Assembly: GCA_049841275.1 (NCBI GenBank)
Contig: JASGDN010000049.1
Coordinates: 11,837-75,836, forward strand
Direction of reading: 5' to 3'
DNA length: 64,000 bases
Source of the DNA: JASGDN01 sp049841275
Lineage (GTDB): Bacteria > Chloroflexota > Chloroflexia > Thermomicrobiales > UBA6265
Shown: positions 42,911 through 52,060 of the stretch, piece after piece
Position numbering within the stretch: position 1 is the stretch's first letter
Layout: every line of letters starts with the position of its first letter
Position numbers and translations under genes: made by a program
Notes under the pieces: model-generated
Database searches by the model: none
What the model was told of the DNA's origin: nothing
What the model saw: the letters and a program-made list of their open reading frames with translations, nothing else

Positions 42911-43638
42911 GTTGCGTCCTGTTCTCGTCTACAGCAGCTGTCCTTGCGATACCGGTCCCATCTCGCGTTCGCTATCCTGAAATCTTGCCACAACCACCCT
43001 GAAAACGAGCGCGCGAGTCGCACGGGCAGTCGAGCCGCAACACCCTGAGCGAGGGCTGATGGGATCGAACTACGAACCGAACGGCCGCATCCCACCGGGA
43101 GCGGGAATGTCACAGGCGATACGTCGGGAGGGGGTGCAGATGGGTTCGGGCGCTCCTAGTCCAGGATCGATAGCCGCCTCCCCAAGGCAGCAGGAACGCG
43201 CGTCATCCGTCGACCAAACTATAGCATCCAGCCCCTGCCGCCTCCTGACCGAATGGGCACCCGCGCCGGGCAACGAACGGGTATCGGTTTCGATGCATCC
43301 CCCAAGGGACGGTGACGGACCGCCCCAAGGCGCGCGTCGCCCTGCGTCCTCCTTCTCCGGGGTCGCATCACGCCACATGGCTGTGGTACGATGAAGGAGG
43401 CTGCGGAAAGACGCAGGTCGTTCGTTGCCAGATTCCTTTCCCACATCCCCTTTGCAGTTTATCGTCCCGCAAGAAACTCGGCATCGGCGCTTCGGCACCA
43501 CATGCCTTGGGTTTCGTTTTGTATTTCCTCGGGTAACCCGCATCGCGCATCCCGTTCGTCCCGATGCCGCTCCGGCGGCAATGAACGCGGTGTGGCGAAG
43601 TGCGGGCTGCCCGTCCAGACAGGAGCACGGCACCACCG
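42911..43638. other. Long intergenic region upstream of mrpA and the MBL-fold gene
   Basis: This 728-bp stretch between divergent genes has reading frames in several phases, but none has natural-looking composition or a ribosome site. The part 43430-43560 is AT-richer. I recognise no tRNA, riboswitch, 6S, SRP or RNase P core. A plus-strand TACGAT near 43387 could be a -10. It must hold the mrp promoter and may hide an ncRNA. Confidence 0.5.
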
Positions 43639-44292
43639 ATGGCTGAGATTCGCTGGTTCGGACATGGATGTTTCCGCATTCGCGCCAAGGAAGCAACGAT
43701 CCTCACCGATCCCGTCGGCCGCGAGACCGGCTACGTCCTCGGCAAGCAGCAGGCCGACATCGTCACCCTCTCCCACAAGCACCCCGGGCACCACAACCTC
43801 GCCGCTGTCCGCCAGCCCTATCAGCTCGTCGAGGGGCCGGGCGAATACGAGATGCACGATGCCTCGATCATCGGCATCCGCACCCATCACGATACGAAGA
43901 AGGGCGCCGAACTCGGCCACAATACGGTCTACGTCATCGAGGTCGAGGGCATGCGCTTCGCCCATCTGGGCGACCTCGGCCACGACCTCAGCGAGGACGC
44001 CGCCGAAGCGCTGGAGGGCGTCGACGTACTCTTCATCGCCGCCGGCGGAGGAGCCGTGCTCGCGCCTGACGCCGCCGCCGAGCTCACCGCCCGCATCGGC
44101 CCGAAGCTCACCATCCCCATGCAGTTCCGCACCGCTGGCGGCGATCAATCGCTTGCCCCTGTGGACGCCTTCTGCAAGCAGGTCGGCACCGAGGTTCCGG
44201 AACCGGTCGCCAAGCTCACCATCCGTTCCGCCGATCTCGGCGACACCATGCAGCTCATCGTGCTCGAACCCGAATCGGAAGCCAGCCGGTAA
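43639..44292 (+). CDS. Metallo-beta-lactamase-fold hydrolase (UlaG/UPF0173-like)
   Basis: This 217-residue protein is a small metallo-beta-lactamase-superfamily member of the UlaG/UPF0173 kind. It starts AEIRWFGHGCFRIRAKEATI, and the strand ILTDPVG follows. Metal ligands are placed in TLSHKHPGHHNL, a variant of the HxHxDH motif in which the second half reads PGHH, then in FAHLGDLGHDLSED and near TIPMQFRTAGGD. A lactonase or phosphodiesterase role is possible, but the altered motif makes catalysis less certain. The ATG at 43639 is preferred over 43600 because homology begins there; AGGAG lies 14 nt upstream. It is followed after 98 bp by pyrG on the same strand. Confidence 0.82.
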   Translation: MAEIRWFGHGCFRIRAKEATILTDPVGRETGYVLGKQQADIVTLSHKHPGHHNLAAVRQPYQLVEGPGEYEMHDASIIGIRTHHDTKKGAELGHNTVYVIEVEGMRFAHLGDLGHDLSEDAAEALEGVDVLFIAAGGGAVLAPDAAAELTARIGPKLTIPMQFRTAGGDQSLAPVDAFCKQVGTEVPEPVAKLTIRSADLGDTMQLIVLEPESEASR

Positions 44293-44390
44293 AGGATTCC
44301 CTGGGCGAGACGCGTGAACGTCCCGCCTTCGCCGCATTGGCCGTTTGCTCGTCGTTGCCCGTACCCGCGCCAGTTTCGGGGAGGTTCTTG

Positions 44391-46079
44391 ATGCCCAAGT
44401 ACATTTTCGTTACCGGTGGAGTTGCGTCGTCGGTCGGCAAGGGAATCACCACCGCCTCGCTCGGACGCGTGATCAAGAGCCGCGGCGCCAGCGTCTCCAT
44501 CATGAAGCTCGATCCGTATCTCAATGTCGATCCAGGCACCATGTCCCCCTACCAGCACGGGGAGGTCTTCGTCACCGACGACGGCGCCGAAACCGACCTC
44601 GACCTCGGTCACTACGAGCGCTTCATCGACGAGAACCTTTCCCGCGCCTCGAACGTCACCACCGGCCAGATCTACTCCAGCGTGATCGCGAAGGAACGCC
44701 GGGGAGACTATCTCGGCGGCACCATCCAGGTCATCCCGCATATCACCAACGAGATCAAGGGCCGCGTCCGCCTCGCCTCCAACCAGCACGAGTCCGACGT
44801 CGTGATCGTTGAGGTCGGCGGCACCGTCGGCGATATTGAGGGCCAGGCCTATCTGGAGGCCATCCGCCAGATGCGCCGCGAGGTCGGCCGCGAGAACTGT
44901 CTGAACATCCACGTCACCTTGTTGCCCTACATCGGCGCGGCCGGCGAACTGAAGACGAAACCGACCCAGCAAAGCGTCCGCGAGCTGCGCTCCGTCGGCC
45001 TCCAGCCGGACGTGATCGTCGCCCGTTCCGACAAGGAGATCCCGGACGACACCCGCGAGAAGATCGCGCTCTTCTGCGATGTCGAACCGAACGCTGTCAT
45101 CGGCATGCCCACCGCCGAGACCATCTACGAAGTGCCGCTGATCCTGGAAGAAGCCGGACTCGGCACGATCGTCGCGAAGAAGTTTGGCCTCACGGAGGAG
45201 CCGGACCTCGCCGCGTGGGCGGCCATGGTCGAGGAGATCAAGAAGCCGCACAAGGATGTCCGCATCGCCCTCGTCGGCAAGTACGTCGAGCTGCACGATG
45301 CTTACAAGAGTGTCTCCGAGGCGCTCATGCATGCCGGCCTCTTCCACGACGTGAACGTGGATATCGTCTGGGTCAACTCCGAGACCATGACCCAGCAGGA
45401 ACTGGAAACCGAACTCTCGAAGGTCTCTGGCGTGCTCGTTCCGGGAGGCTTCGGTCCACGCGGCATCGAGGGCAAGGTGGAGGCCGTCCGTTACGCCCGC
45501 GAATACCAGATCCCGTTCCTCGGCATCTGCTACGGCCTGCACATGGCGGTGATCGATGTCGCGCGCAACCTCTGCGGACGCATCGGCGCGAACTCGACCG
45601 AGATCGACCCGCAGACGCCGTTCCCCGTGATCGACCTGATGCCGGGGCAGCGCGGCGTGGACATGGGCGGCACGATGCGCCTCGGCCTCTGGCCGTGCAA
45701 GCTCGAGCCGGATACGGTTGCGGGCAAGGCGTTCGGTCAGGAGACCATCTTCGAGCGCCACCGCCATCGCTTCGAGGTGAACAATGACTTCCGCAAGGAG
45801 CTGGCCGAGGCCGGCCTGATCGCGAGCGGCACCTCGCCGGATGGCAACCTCGTCGAAGTGATGGAGTTTGCCGGGCATCCGTTCTTCGTCGGCATCCAGT
45901 CGCACCCGGAGTTTCTGAGCCGCCCGAACCGGCCACACCCGCTCTTCCGCGATTTCATCGACGCCGCAACGAAACGCCTGCCGGTCGGCACGCAGCGCTC
46001 GCTGCCGCTCGAAGAGCAGAACGGCGCGAACCAGCTTGCGAAGGCCGCAGAACCCGCCCTCGCCGGCTCCAACGACTAG
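44391..46079 (+). CDS. pyrG: CTP synthase
   Basis: The 562-residue enzyme makes CTP from UTP, ATP and glutamine. The synthetase half opens KYIFVTGGVASSVGKGITTA, with the nucleotide site YLNVDPGTMSPYQHGEVFV and ETDLDLGHYERFID following. The glutaminase half has FLGICYGLHMAVIDVARN with the nucleophile Cys, and closes with GIQSHPEFLSRP carrying the His-Glu pair. The oxyanion segment VPGGFGPRG is present. Length fits the family of about 540, with an extra C-terminal tail ending NGANQLAKAAEPALAGSND. GGGGAGG precedes the ATG at 44391. A long hairpin follows the stop. Confidence 0.97.
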   Translation: MPKYIFVTGGVASSVGKGITTASLGRVIKSRGASVSIMKLDPYLNVDPGTMSPYQHGEVFVTDDGAETDLDLGHYERFIDENLSRASNVTTGQIYSSVIAKERRGDYLGGTIQVIPHITNEIKGRVRLASNQHESDVVIVEVGGTVGDIEGQAYLEAIRQMRREVGRENCLNIHVTLLPYIGAAGELKTKPTQQSVRELRSVGLQPDVIVARSDKEIPDDTREKIALFCDVEPNAVIGMPTAETIYEVPLILEEAGLGTIVAKKFGLTEEPDLAAWAAMVEEIKKPHKDVRIALVGKYVELHDAYKSVSEALMHAGLFHDVNVDIVWVNSETMTQQELETELSKVSGVLVPGGFGPRGIEGKVEAVRYAREYQIPFLGICYGLHMAVIDVARNLCGRIGANSTEIDPQTPFPVIDLMPGQRGVDMGGTMRLGLWPCKLEPDTVAGKAFGQETIFERHRHRFEVNNDFRKELAEAGLIASGTSPDGNLVEVMEFAGHPFFVGIQSHPEFLSRPNRPHPLFRDFIDAATKRLPVGTQRSLPLEEQNGANQLAKAAEPALAGSND

Positions 46080-46100
46080 CTCGCTGATTCCCAAGGAGCA

Positions 46101-46149
46101 CGATGACGCCTGAGCATCCGGTACAGAGCCGGATACTCAGGCGTCGTCG
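46101..46149. terminator. Bidirectional terminator between pyrG and the histidine kinase
   Basis: Arms 46105-46121 and 46129-46145 pair over 16 of 17 positions with a 7-nt loop. Three more pairs and a wobble extend the stem to 46101-46149. The right arm covers the kinase stop codon and the last codons of that gene. It lies between convergent genes. Confidence 0.75.
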
Positions 46150-49049
46150 TAATGCAGGATGCCCTCGATCGCCGTCACCCGGCCCGGCTTTGCAATCGCA
46201 GGAATCTCGATCACGACGAGCGCCCCGCCCCCATCGGCGTTGTCAATCATCGTCGTGCCGCCATGCGCTGCGACAATCCGCTCACTCAAGTAGAGCCCGA
46301 TTCCCAGCCCTCCATGCTCCGGTGTCACCTGGGAAGACGGGCCCTTGGCCAAACGGGCATGTGGAGTGAACAGACGCGCCTTTGCCACCGCATCGATACC
46401 CGGCCCGTGATCGCGAACGCCGATCCGAACCCGATCCGGTGTTCCCAACGGGCAATCGGGAATCGCCGGCAAGAACCCGATCGACACCTCGACCCGTCCC
46501 TCGCCGTGACGTATCGCGTTCGAAAGCAGGTTCGTCATCACCTGCCGCATCCGCACCTCGTCCCAGCACACGGGGATGTGCGCCGGCGCCGAGACAGACA
46601 CCATTCCCCCTTCCATCAGCACCGACACGTCATCACTCGCCTGCTGCACAATCGCCACGGCATCGGAAGCCACCGGCGCAATATCGAGCTGGCCGAACTC
46701 CAGCCGCGATCGGTCGAGCAACCGCGCCACCAGACCGGACATCAGGTCCACCTGACGCGAAAGGACCCTCAGGCGCTCCTGCAATTCCGGGTCGATCCGC
46801 TCCGGATGCCGGGCAATCTGCCGCTCCAGCAACTGCATGTTCCCGACAACCGCCGTGAGCGGATTCCGCAGTTCATGGGCGACCATCGCTACGAAAGCTT
46901 CCTTCGCTTCCTCCAGGCGACGGAACTGGGAGCGATCCTGCAGCAGGATCACCGACCCACCGATCGTGCTGTCTGGCGCAAGGACCGGCGCGATGGTGCC
47001 AAGCACATCGATCGCCTTACCGGCGACAGTGCGAATCGTGAGCGGTTCGCCGAGATAGGCGCGGCCGGTTCGCAGGCTCAGCATCAGCGGATGAAGGTCG
47101 CGTGCAACCGGAAACCCCTCGGCGTCCAGCACGGGCAGTTCCATGACCGAGCGCGGACGCTGCCCGGCATCCCATCCCCACAATCGATCCGCGGCAGGAT
47201 TGGCGAACTCGATCGCTCCTTCGTTCCCGCGAACGATCACGACAGCCTGCGGAACCTGATCGAGCACCGTGGTGAACCGTCGCAATTCCCCGTCCAGCCG
47301 CTCCATCGTCCGGCTCGCCACGATCGCCTCGGCCAGCACCCCCGCCAGGTCCCCGGCGAGCGTGACGATCTCGAACCCGGGGACGGTCCCGCCCGCATAC
47401 CCAATCATGACGAAGCCCAACTGCTCGTCATCGGCGATCAACGGCACCATGAGCATGCTGTGCCATCCCATGCGTTCCAGCGCCTCGCGCTCGAACGTCG
47501 CCGCCACATGCCGCGTCAGCACGACCGGGTGACGTCTGGCGAACGCCAGGACCATTGTCGGGTAGGACATCGGGGAGTAATGCAGCGTCCGTTCAGGATC
47601 GGCTTCGCCATCTCCGAACGAAACGCGCTGGAACGTGCCGTTCCAGTCCCGCAGTTCCACGACCGCCCCGTTGCCACCAACCGACTCGATGAGCGGGCCT
47701 GCCCCACGCCGCAAGACATCCACTGCCGTCGCCACGCCCTGGACGTGGCGCATCAGGTCGCTCATGGCCTGGGCGGTCTTCACATCACGGCGCAAGATCC
47801 GGATCGTGTGCTCCGCATCTTCATGCCGGGCCACGGTCTCACTCACATCATGGCTGACCACGACCGTGGCGGCCCGGTCGGCTGGGGTGACCCCCGGCAG
47901 GACCAACGGAGATGTTTCCACATTCAGCCGGCGGCCCACATCATCCTGCACGATCAATTCGCCATGCGAACCATCGAGTGGCGTACGTGCCGCGTTTGCA
48001 TCGACCAGCGCAGCCGCATCGGAGCCAGCCGGGAAGAAAGCGAGATCCGCCCGGTTGCGAAACGCCCACCCCGAGCCATCGACCACCCGCAAGCCGATAG
48101 GCGCCGCGTTGATCGCTGCTTCGAGGAGCCGAATGCGCTCCTCCCCCACGATCCGGTCGCGCTGCATCGCCCAGCCGAATGCCACCTGATCGAGGAACTG
48201 CTCGATCGCATATCGCTCGACGTCTCCTAGGGAACGTCCATTCGGAGACGCGACCACGACACCGAGCGGACCGCGCATGGTCTGGATCGGCGCGATCAGC
48301 ACCAACGGCTCCCGCTCGCGAAATCCGAGCAATGCCGCCGCGGCGAACGGCACCGGCACGACACGCGGCTGAGGCGACATCAGCAGGGTTCTCAGTCCCG
48401 GCTCACGCTGCAGGTCGATCGCCGGCGCCCCGGCTGGTCCTCCCGGTTGCCCATCGAGGGATATCGGCCCTCTCCGGAATCGCGACGCCAACGACAACAT
48501 GCCAGCAGAGGGCGCGTCACCCCACGACCAGATCGACACCTGCGAGCACGCAAATGCCCTGGCCATCCGTTCGGCACACCGCGTGAGATAGGCAGGAAGA
48601 TCGAGGGACAAGGCATCCGCCTGAAGCTCACCGACGATCCGGGCATGGAGCTGGGACCGCCCGATCGCGTCCCCCCCGTCCTGAACGAAGGTGTGGGTCC
48701 CCGCCGTCTCATCGTCCTGCCGATAGCGGCGGGGACGCCGCTCCGTCATCGGCTGCCAGGCTTCCAGGTCCGCAGCAGCGATCAGCGCCATGCGCCCGAG
48801 CCGCTGCACGGGCAGGCGCCCTCGCCGCACCGCACGCGAAACCGTGTGATAGGAGACGCCCTTGATCCGCGCGGCATCGGCCATCGTCAGGAGATCGATG
48901 CCTGGCGCCGCCGCCGGTATCGCCCCGTCACCCTCGGCATCGTCCGGACGTATGGAGGCTCCCGCCGCCCGATTGGGTTCAGTCACACACGATCCGTTCC
49001 GAAACCGAACATCGCCAGCCGCCTGCATTCCGGCCAGGGTGCACGTCAT
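46137..49049 (-). CDS. HTH-GAF-PAS-GAF-PAS sensor histidine kinase
   Basis: This 970-residue kinase has an unusual head. Residues 51-98 form an excisionase/MerR-like helix-turn-helix (LLTMADAARIKGVSYHTVSR, then RLPVQRLGRMALIAAADLEAW), normally a DNA-binding module. Next come a GAF-like domain (about 150-310), a PAS domain, a second GAF (near QGVATAVDVLRRGAGPLIE), and another PAS (QVPQAVVIVRGNEGAIEFAN). The HisKA domain with the phosphorylated His725 (AMVAHELRNPLTAVVGNMQL) and the HATPase follow: N box MTNLLSNAIRHGEG, G1 VRDHGPGID, G2 GGLGIGLYLSERIV. There is no transmembrane helix, so it is a cytosolic sensor. The start is uncertain: ATG 49049, ATG 49028 or GTG 48986. No response regulator is adjacent. 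Confidence 0.85.
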   Translation of the reverse strand: MTCTLAGMQAAGDVRFRNGSCVTEPNRAAGASIRPDDAEGDGAIPAAAPGIDLLTMADAARIKGVSYHTVSRAVRRGRLPVQRLGRMALIAAADLEAWQPMTERRPRRYRQDDETAGTHTFVQDGGDAIGRSQLHARIVGELQADALSLDLPAYLTRCAERMARAFACSQVSIWSWGDAPSAGMLSLASRFRRGPISLDGQPGGPAGAPAIDLQREPGLRTLLMSPQPRVVPVPFAAAALLGFREREPLVLIAPIQTMRGPLGVVVASPNGRSLGDVERYAIEQFLDQVAFGWAMQRDRIVGEERIRLLEAAINAAPIGLRVVDGSGWAFRNRADLAFFPAGSDAAALVDANAARTPLDGSHGELIVQDDVGRRLNVETSPLVLPGVTPADRAATVVVSHDVSETVARHEDAEHTIRILRRDVKTAQAMSDLMRHVQGVATAVDVLRRGAGPLIESVGGNGAVVELRDWNGTFQRVSFGDGEADPERTLHYSPMSYPTMVLAFARRHPVVLTRHVAATFEREALERMGWHSMLMVPLIADDEQLGFVMIGYAGGTVPGFEIVTLAGDLAGVLAEAIVASRTMERLDGELRRFTTVLDQVPQAVVIVRGNEGAIEFANPAADRLWGWDAGQRPRSVMELPVLDAEGFPVARDLHPLMLSLRTGRAYLGEPLTIRTVAGKAIDVLGTIAPVLAPDSTIGGSVILLQDRSQFRRLEEAKEAFVAMVAHELRNPLTAVVGNMQLLERQIARHPERIDPELQERLRVLSRQVDLMSGLVARLLDRSRLEFGQLDIAPVASDAVAIVQQASDDVSVLMEGGMVSVSAPAHIPVCWDEVRMRQVMTNLLSNAIRHGEGRVEVSIGFLPAIPDCPLGTPDRVRIGVRDHGPGIDAVAKARLFTPHARLAKGPSSQVTPEHGGLGIGLYLSERIVAAHGGTTMIDNADGGGALVVIEIPAIAKPGRVTAIEGILHYDDA

Positions 49050-49337
49050 GACACCGGCAATACTCCGGCCGCAAGATGCGCATGAACGAGATCCCTGGAC
49101 CCATGTGTCCACAATATTTGCATAGCATGGCGTCCGACGCAATACCGGGTACGCCGCGGCCGCCTGGAAACGCTGGTATCGCGGCGAGCGGACGCACGCG
49201 CAAGCTCTTGTCCCGGAGACCCGCCAGTGAGGACAGGTCCAGACGGCGCGAGGTCTGTAGAATGGAGGCATACCGAGTCGGGACCGGCCTTGCCGGCTCC
49301 GGCGCCACACTTCGTTACCGAGAAAGGATCCCTCAGC

Positions 49338-49649
49338 ATGGCAGCCGAGTTTACAAAGGACGACGTCTACGCCGGCCTGAAGAATGTCTACGACCCGGAG
49401 ATCGGCATCAATATCGTCGATCTCGGCCTCGTCTACGATGCCGATATCCAGGAAAGCGGCGATGTCATGATCATCATGACCCTCACATCGCTGGGATGTC
49501 CGCTCGGCCCGGTGATCGTGCAGGAGGTCAACAACGCCCTGAAGGACCTGCCCGGCATCGGCGCCTCGGATGTCAAGCTGGTCTGGAGTCCGCCCTGGTC
49601 TCCGGACATGATGACCGAGGATGCGAAGGACGAACTCGGCATCTGGTAA
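49338..49649 (+). CDS. Metal-sulfur cluster assembly factor (MIP18/DUF59, SufT-like)
   Basis: This 103-residue protein is a stand-alone MIP18-family (DUF59) member, involved in maturing or repairing Fe-S proteins. The family core is AGLKNVYDPEIGINIVDLGL at residues 12-31. LTSLGCPLGPVIVQEV follows with the conserved Cys, and VKLVWSPPWSPDMMTEDAKD is typical near the C-terminus. AAAGGA lies 11 nt before the ATG. It is divergent from the histidine kinase; a TAGAAT at 49258-49263 may be its -10. No suf or isc genes are in the window. Confidence 0.9.
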   Translation: MAAEFTKDDVYAGLKNVYDPEIGINIVDLGLVYDADIQESGDVMIIMTLTSLGCPLGPVIVQEVNNALKDLPGIGASDVKLVWSPPWSPDMMTEDAKDELGIW

Positions 49650-49667
49650 CGACCGCTTTATGGGCAT

Positions 49668-49708
49668 CCGCGCGAGACGTCCGCACCCCGCTTGGAGGTC
49701 TCGCGCGG
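49668..49708 (+). terminator. Stem-loop after the DUF59 gene
   Basis: CCGCGCGAGAC (49668-49678) and GTCTCGCGCGG (49698-49708) are a perfect 11-bp inverted repeat with a 19-nt loop, 19 bp after the stop codon. No T-tract follows, so its strength as a terminator is unclear. Confidence 0.45.
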
Positions 49709-49861
49709 CCCGATGGCGTACCGCTCTGGACCGTGCCATGCATCCTGCCGAGGACGACGCGCGTATGTGAAGCGTCCCTGTTCCGTGGTAGGGTGTCCGA
49801 ACACTCCTCGCGAATCGAGGGGTCTGGACTGTCGCCTGTCTGAGTCCGGTGGAACTGTCGG

Positions 49862-50890
49862 ATGCGTCGATCCCAACCCAATCCCCGATCATCCCGGCGC
49901 ACGCCTGTGCCCCCTTCGCGCATGCCGCTGCCGACGCGCATCCATGCCTACTCGACACGATCGGCTGCCGCACTGGTGATCGCCGCCGCCGCGATCGTCA
50001 CCGCTTTCGGTTCCCGCAACGTCTCCATCGACCCGGCTGCCTCCGCGCCAACGCCTCCCGGCACCGAGATTGCCTTCCTGCCCACGTCCACGCCAACCAC
50101 GGAACCAACCGGGACTATCGCGCTCCTTTCACCAACACCGACGATGACGGCGGCGCTGACGGTTCCACCCACAGCCACCCTGGCGCCAACCGAGATCCCG
50201 ACACTGACTCCCACCGAGTTCGTACACCCGACAGTGCCCCCCTCCGGCAACGACACTGAATCGATGATCTACGAACGAGGAAACCCGAACAAGAAGCAGA
50301 TCGCCTTCACCTTCGACGCCGGCGAGGGGCCGGGCTACGTCACCCAGATCCTCGACCTGTTCGAGAAATATGGCATCCACGGCTCCTTCGGCGTCACGGG
50401 AAACTGGGCAGAACAGAATCCGGACCTCGTGAAGCGGATGGTGGACGACGGAAACATCGTCTTCAACCACACGCTGAATCACAAGTCGTTTACTGGCTAC
50501 AGCACTGGCGCCCCGGCCCTTACCGATCAGGAGCGGACCGACGAGATCGTTCAGGCCAACGACGCGATCGTCGCCGCGTCCGGTCAGGACACGCGCCCGT
50601 TCTTCCGGTTCCCATACAACGATTACGACGAGCAAGCGCTGGTCCTGCTCAAGCAACTGGGATACGACTACACGCTTGGCTACACGTGCGACACCCTCGG
50701 CTGGAATGGCAACACCGCTGACCAGATCATCCAGCTCTGCGGTCCGGATGCGCCGAAGGGTGGCCCAGGCGGCATCATCCTCATGCACGTTGTGCAAGAG
50801 CAGGACTTCCTCGCGCTCGAACCGCTGATCCAGGCCTACCTGGACGACGGGTACGAGATCGTCACGATGGACGTCATGATCGGCTCCTGA
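49862..50890 (+). CDS. Polysaccharide deacetylase family protein (CE4), exported
   Basis: The 342-residue protein has an N-terminal basic stretch and a hydrophobic helix (SAAALVIAAAAIVTAFGS, about residues 34-51), so it is exported or anchored. A Thr/Pro-rich linker follows (70-130). The NodB domain spans 145-342. Motif 1 reads FTFDAGEGPGYV: Asp152 is kept, but the second Asp, a metal ligand in classical CE4 enzymes, is Ala153. Motif 2 NHTLNHKSF has both metal His (203, 207), and motif 3 is RFPYND. It may act on peptidoglycan or a surface glycan, but metal binding is expected to be altered. The ATG has GGTGGA 9 nt upstream. Confidence 0.85.
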   Translation: MRRSQPNPRSSRRTPVPPSRMPLPTRIHAYSTRSAAALVIAAAAIVTAFGSRNVSIDPAASAPTPPGTEIAFLPTSTPTTEPTGTIALLSPTPTMTAALTVPPTATLAPTEIPTLTPTEFVHPTVPPSGNDTESMIYERGNPNKKQIAFTFDAGEGPGYVTQILDLFEKYGIHGSFGVTGNWAEQNPDLVKRMVDDGNIVFNHTLNHKSFTGYSTGAPALTDQERTDEIVQANDAIVAASGQDTRPFFRFPYNDYDEQALVLLKQLGYDYTLGYTCDTLGWNGNTADQIIQLCGPDAPKGGPGGIILMHVVQEQDFLALEPLIQAYLDDGYEIVTMDVMIGS

Positions 50891-50955
50891 GCGCCGCCGA
50901 CGCGCAACCTGGCCAAGGAAAGGCCACGCAGGTCATTCCGGGCTGAAATACCCGG

Positions 50956-50977
50956 AAAGTGGTGTAGTCAGGGGCCG
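50956..50977 (+). terminator. Possible terminator after the deacetylase gene
   Basis: TTCCGGG (50956-50962) pairs with CCCGGAA (50971-50977) over 7 bp with an 8-nt loop, 66 bp after the stop. A weaker GGCC hairpin lies just before it. The evidence is modest. Confidence 0.4.
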
Positions 50978-51203
50978 ATCCCTGTGTGAGAATCACTCGC
51001 GACACGGTACACTAGCCCCGGCTGGACATTGGCGAATTGTGCCTGTCTTCGTGCGCCAATACGACCGCGGGACGATGTCTCGCAGGCAGCATGGCGGTTT
51101 TCTGGACGCAACCGCCATGCCGGTACAATACTGGCGCCCGCGCGCCAGGCAGGCGATCAATCGTGTGGGATGCGTTCGACGTGGCAGGGAGGCCCGGAAC
51201 CGG

Positions 51204-52043
51204 ATGAAGCGCTTGAACCGACGACGTTTTGTTGCACTCGCCTCGGCCGGAGCGGCCGGCGGGTTGTTGACCGCCTGCGGCAACAACCCGGATGCGGTGA
51301 ACCTCAGCCCGACGCGTGTTTCCGACGTGGCCGGTGCGCCGACGCTGGCCGCCAATGCAACGCCACCAGGCAGCGAGACGACTGCCGGCACCACGGGAGG
51401 TGGCGGTCCCGAGCTGACGACGATCGAATTGAAGACCGTCGATCTGGCGTTCGAGCCGAAGGACTTCTCCATCCCGGCTGACACCGACGTGACGGTCAAC
51501 ATGACCAACGACGGTGCGCTGAACCACGACTTCGCGATGGATACACCCAAGAAGTTCGTGTCGGACGTGCTCTCCGCCCAGGGCAAGACCACGTTCACGC
51601 TGAATCTGCCCGCCGGCACCTACGACTACTACTGCTCGCAGCCCGGCCACAAGGAAGCTGGCATGGTTGGCAAGATCACCGTCGGCGGTTCCGGCGGAGG
51701 TCCGGCTGCCGGTGGCGAGGCGTCTCCCGCTGCATCCCCGGTCGCGGGTGGCGGTCCGGGCGGCGAGGCCCCGACCGAGGCCTCGATCAGCACCGTTGAC
51801 TTGGCCTTCGATCCGAAGGAGCTCACCGTCGCGGCCAATACGGACGTGAAGATAACCGTCACCAACAAGGGCGTGCTCCAGCATGACTTCCACGTCGATG
51901 CGTTGAACATCACGTCGAAGATGCTGAACGGTGGAGAATCGGACACCGTCACGGTCAATGCCAAGCCTGGCACCTACGAATTCTGGTGCACGGTTACCGG
52001 CCACAAGGAAGCCGGCATGGTCGGCAAGCTGATCGTGAAATAA
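51204..52043 (+). CDS. Tat-exported lipoprotein with two cupredoxin domains
   Basis: The 279-residue protein begins MKRLNRRRFVALASAGAAGG with a twin-arginine motif and continues LLTACG, a lipobox, so it should be exported folded and lipidated. Two plastocyanin-like domains follow a Thr/Gly linker. Domain 1 (about 75-155) has NHDFAMD and YYCSQPGHKEAGM; domain 2 (about 195-279) has QHDFHVD and FWCTVTGHKEAGM. Each supplies His, Cys, His and Met, a type 1 copper site. Both domains share the opening TVDLAFxPK, which shows an internal duplication. It probably passes electrons outside the membrane; the partner is unknown. A -10-like TACAAT at 51124 precedes it and a strong terminator follows. Confidence 0.88.
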   Translation: MKRLNRRRFVALASAGAAGGLLTACGNNPDAVNLSPTRVSDVAGAPTLAANATPPGSETTAGTTGGGGPELTTIELKTVDLAFEPKDFSIPADTDVTVNMTNDGALNHDFAMDTPKKFVSDVLSAQGKTTFTLNLPAGTYDYYCSQPGHKEAGMVGKITVGGSGGGPAAGGEASPAASPVAGGGPGGEAPTEASISTVDLAFDPKELTVAANTDVKITVTNKGVLQHDFHVDALNITSKMLNGGESDTVTVNAKPGTYEFWCTVTGHKEAGMVGKLIVK

Positions 52044-52060
52044 TCCCGATCGAACCACAC

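Noticed and set aside
43070..43696. A 208-codon minus-strand frame in the gap before the MBL-fold gene.
   Set aside because: No ribosome site, unnatural composition, and it overlaps the start of a well-supported gene.
49050..49973. The histidine kinase frame stays open for another 308 codons upstream (to 49973).
   Set aside because: The extension runs antisense through the whole DUF59 gene, is Arg/Cys/His-rich and shows no domain; it is a GC-driven open frame.
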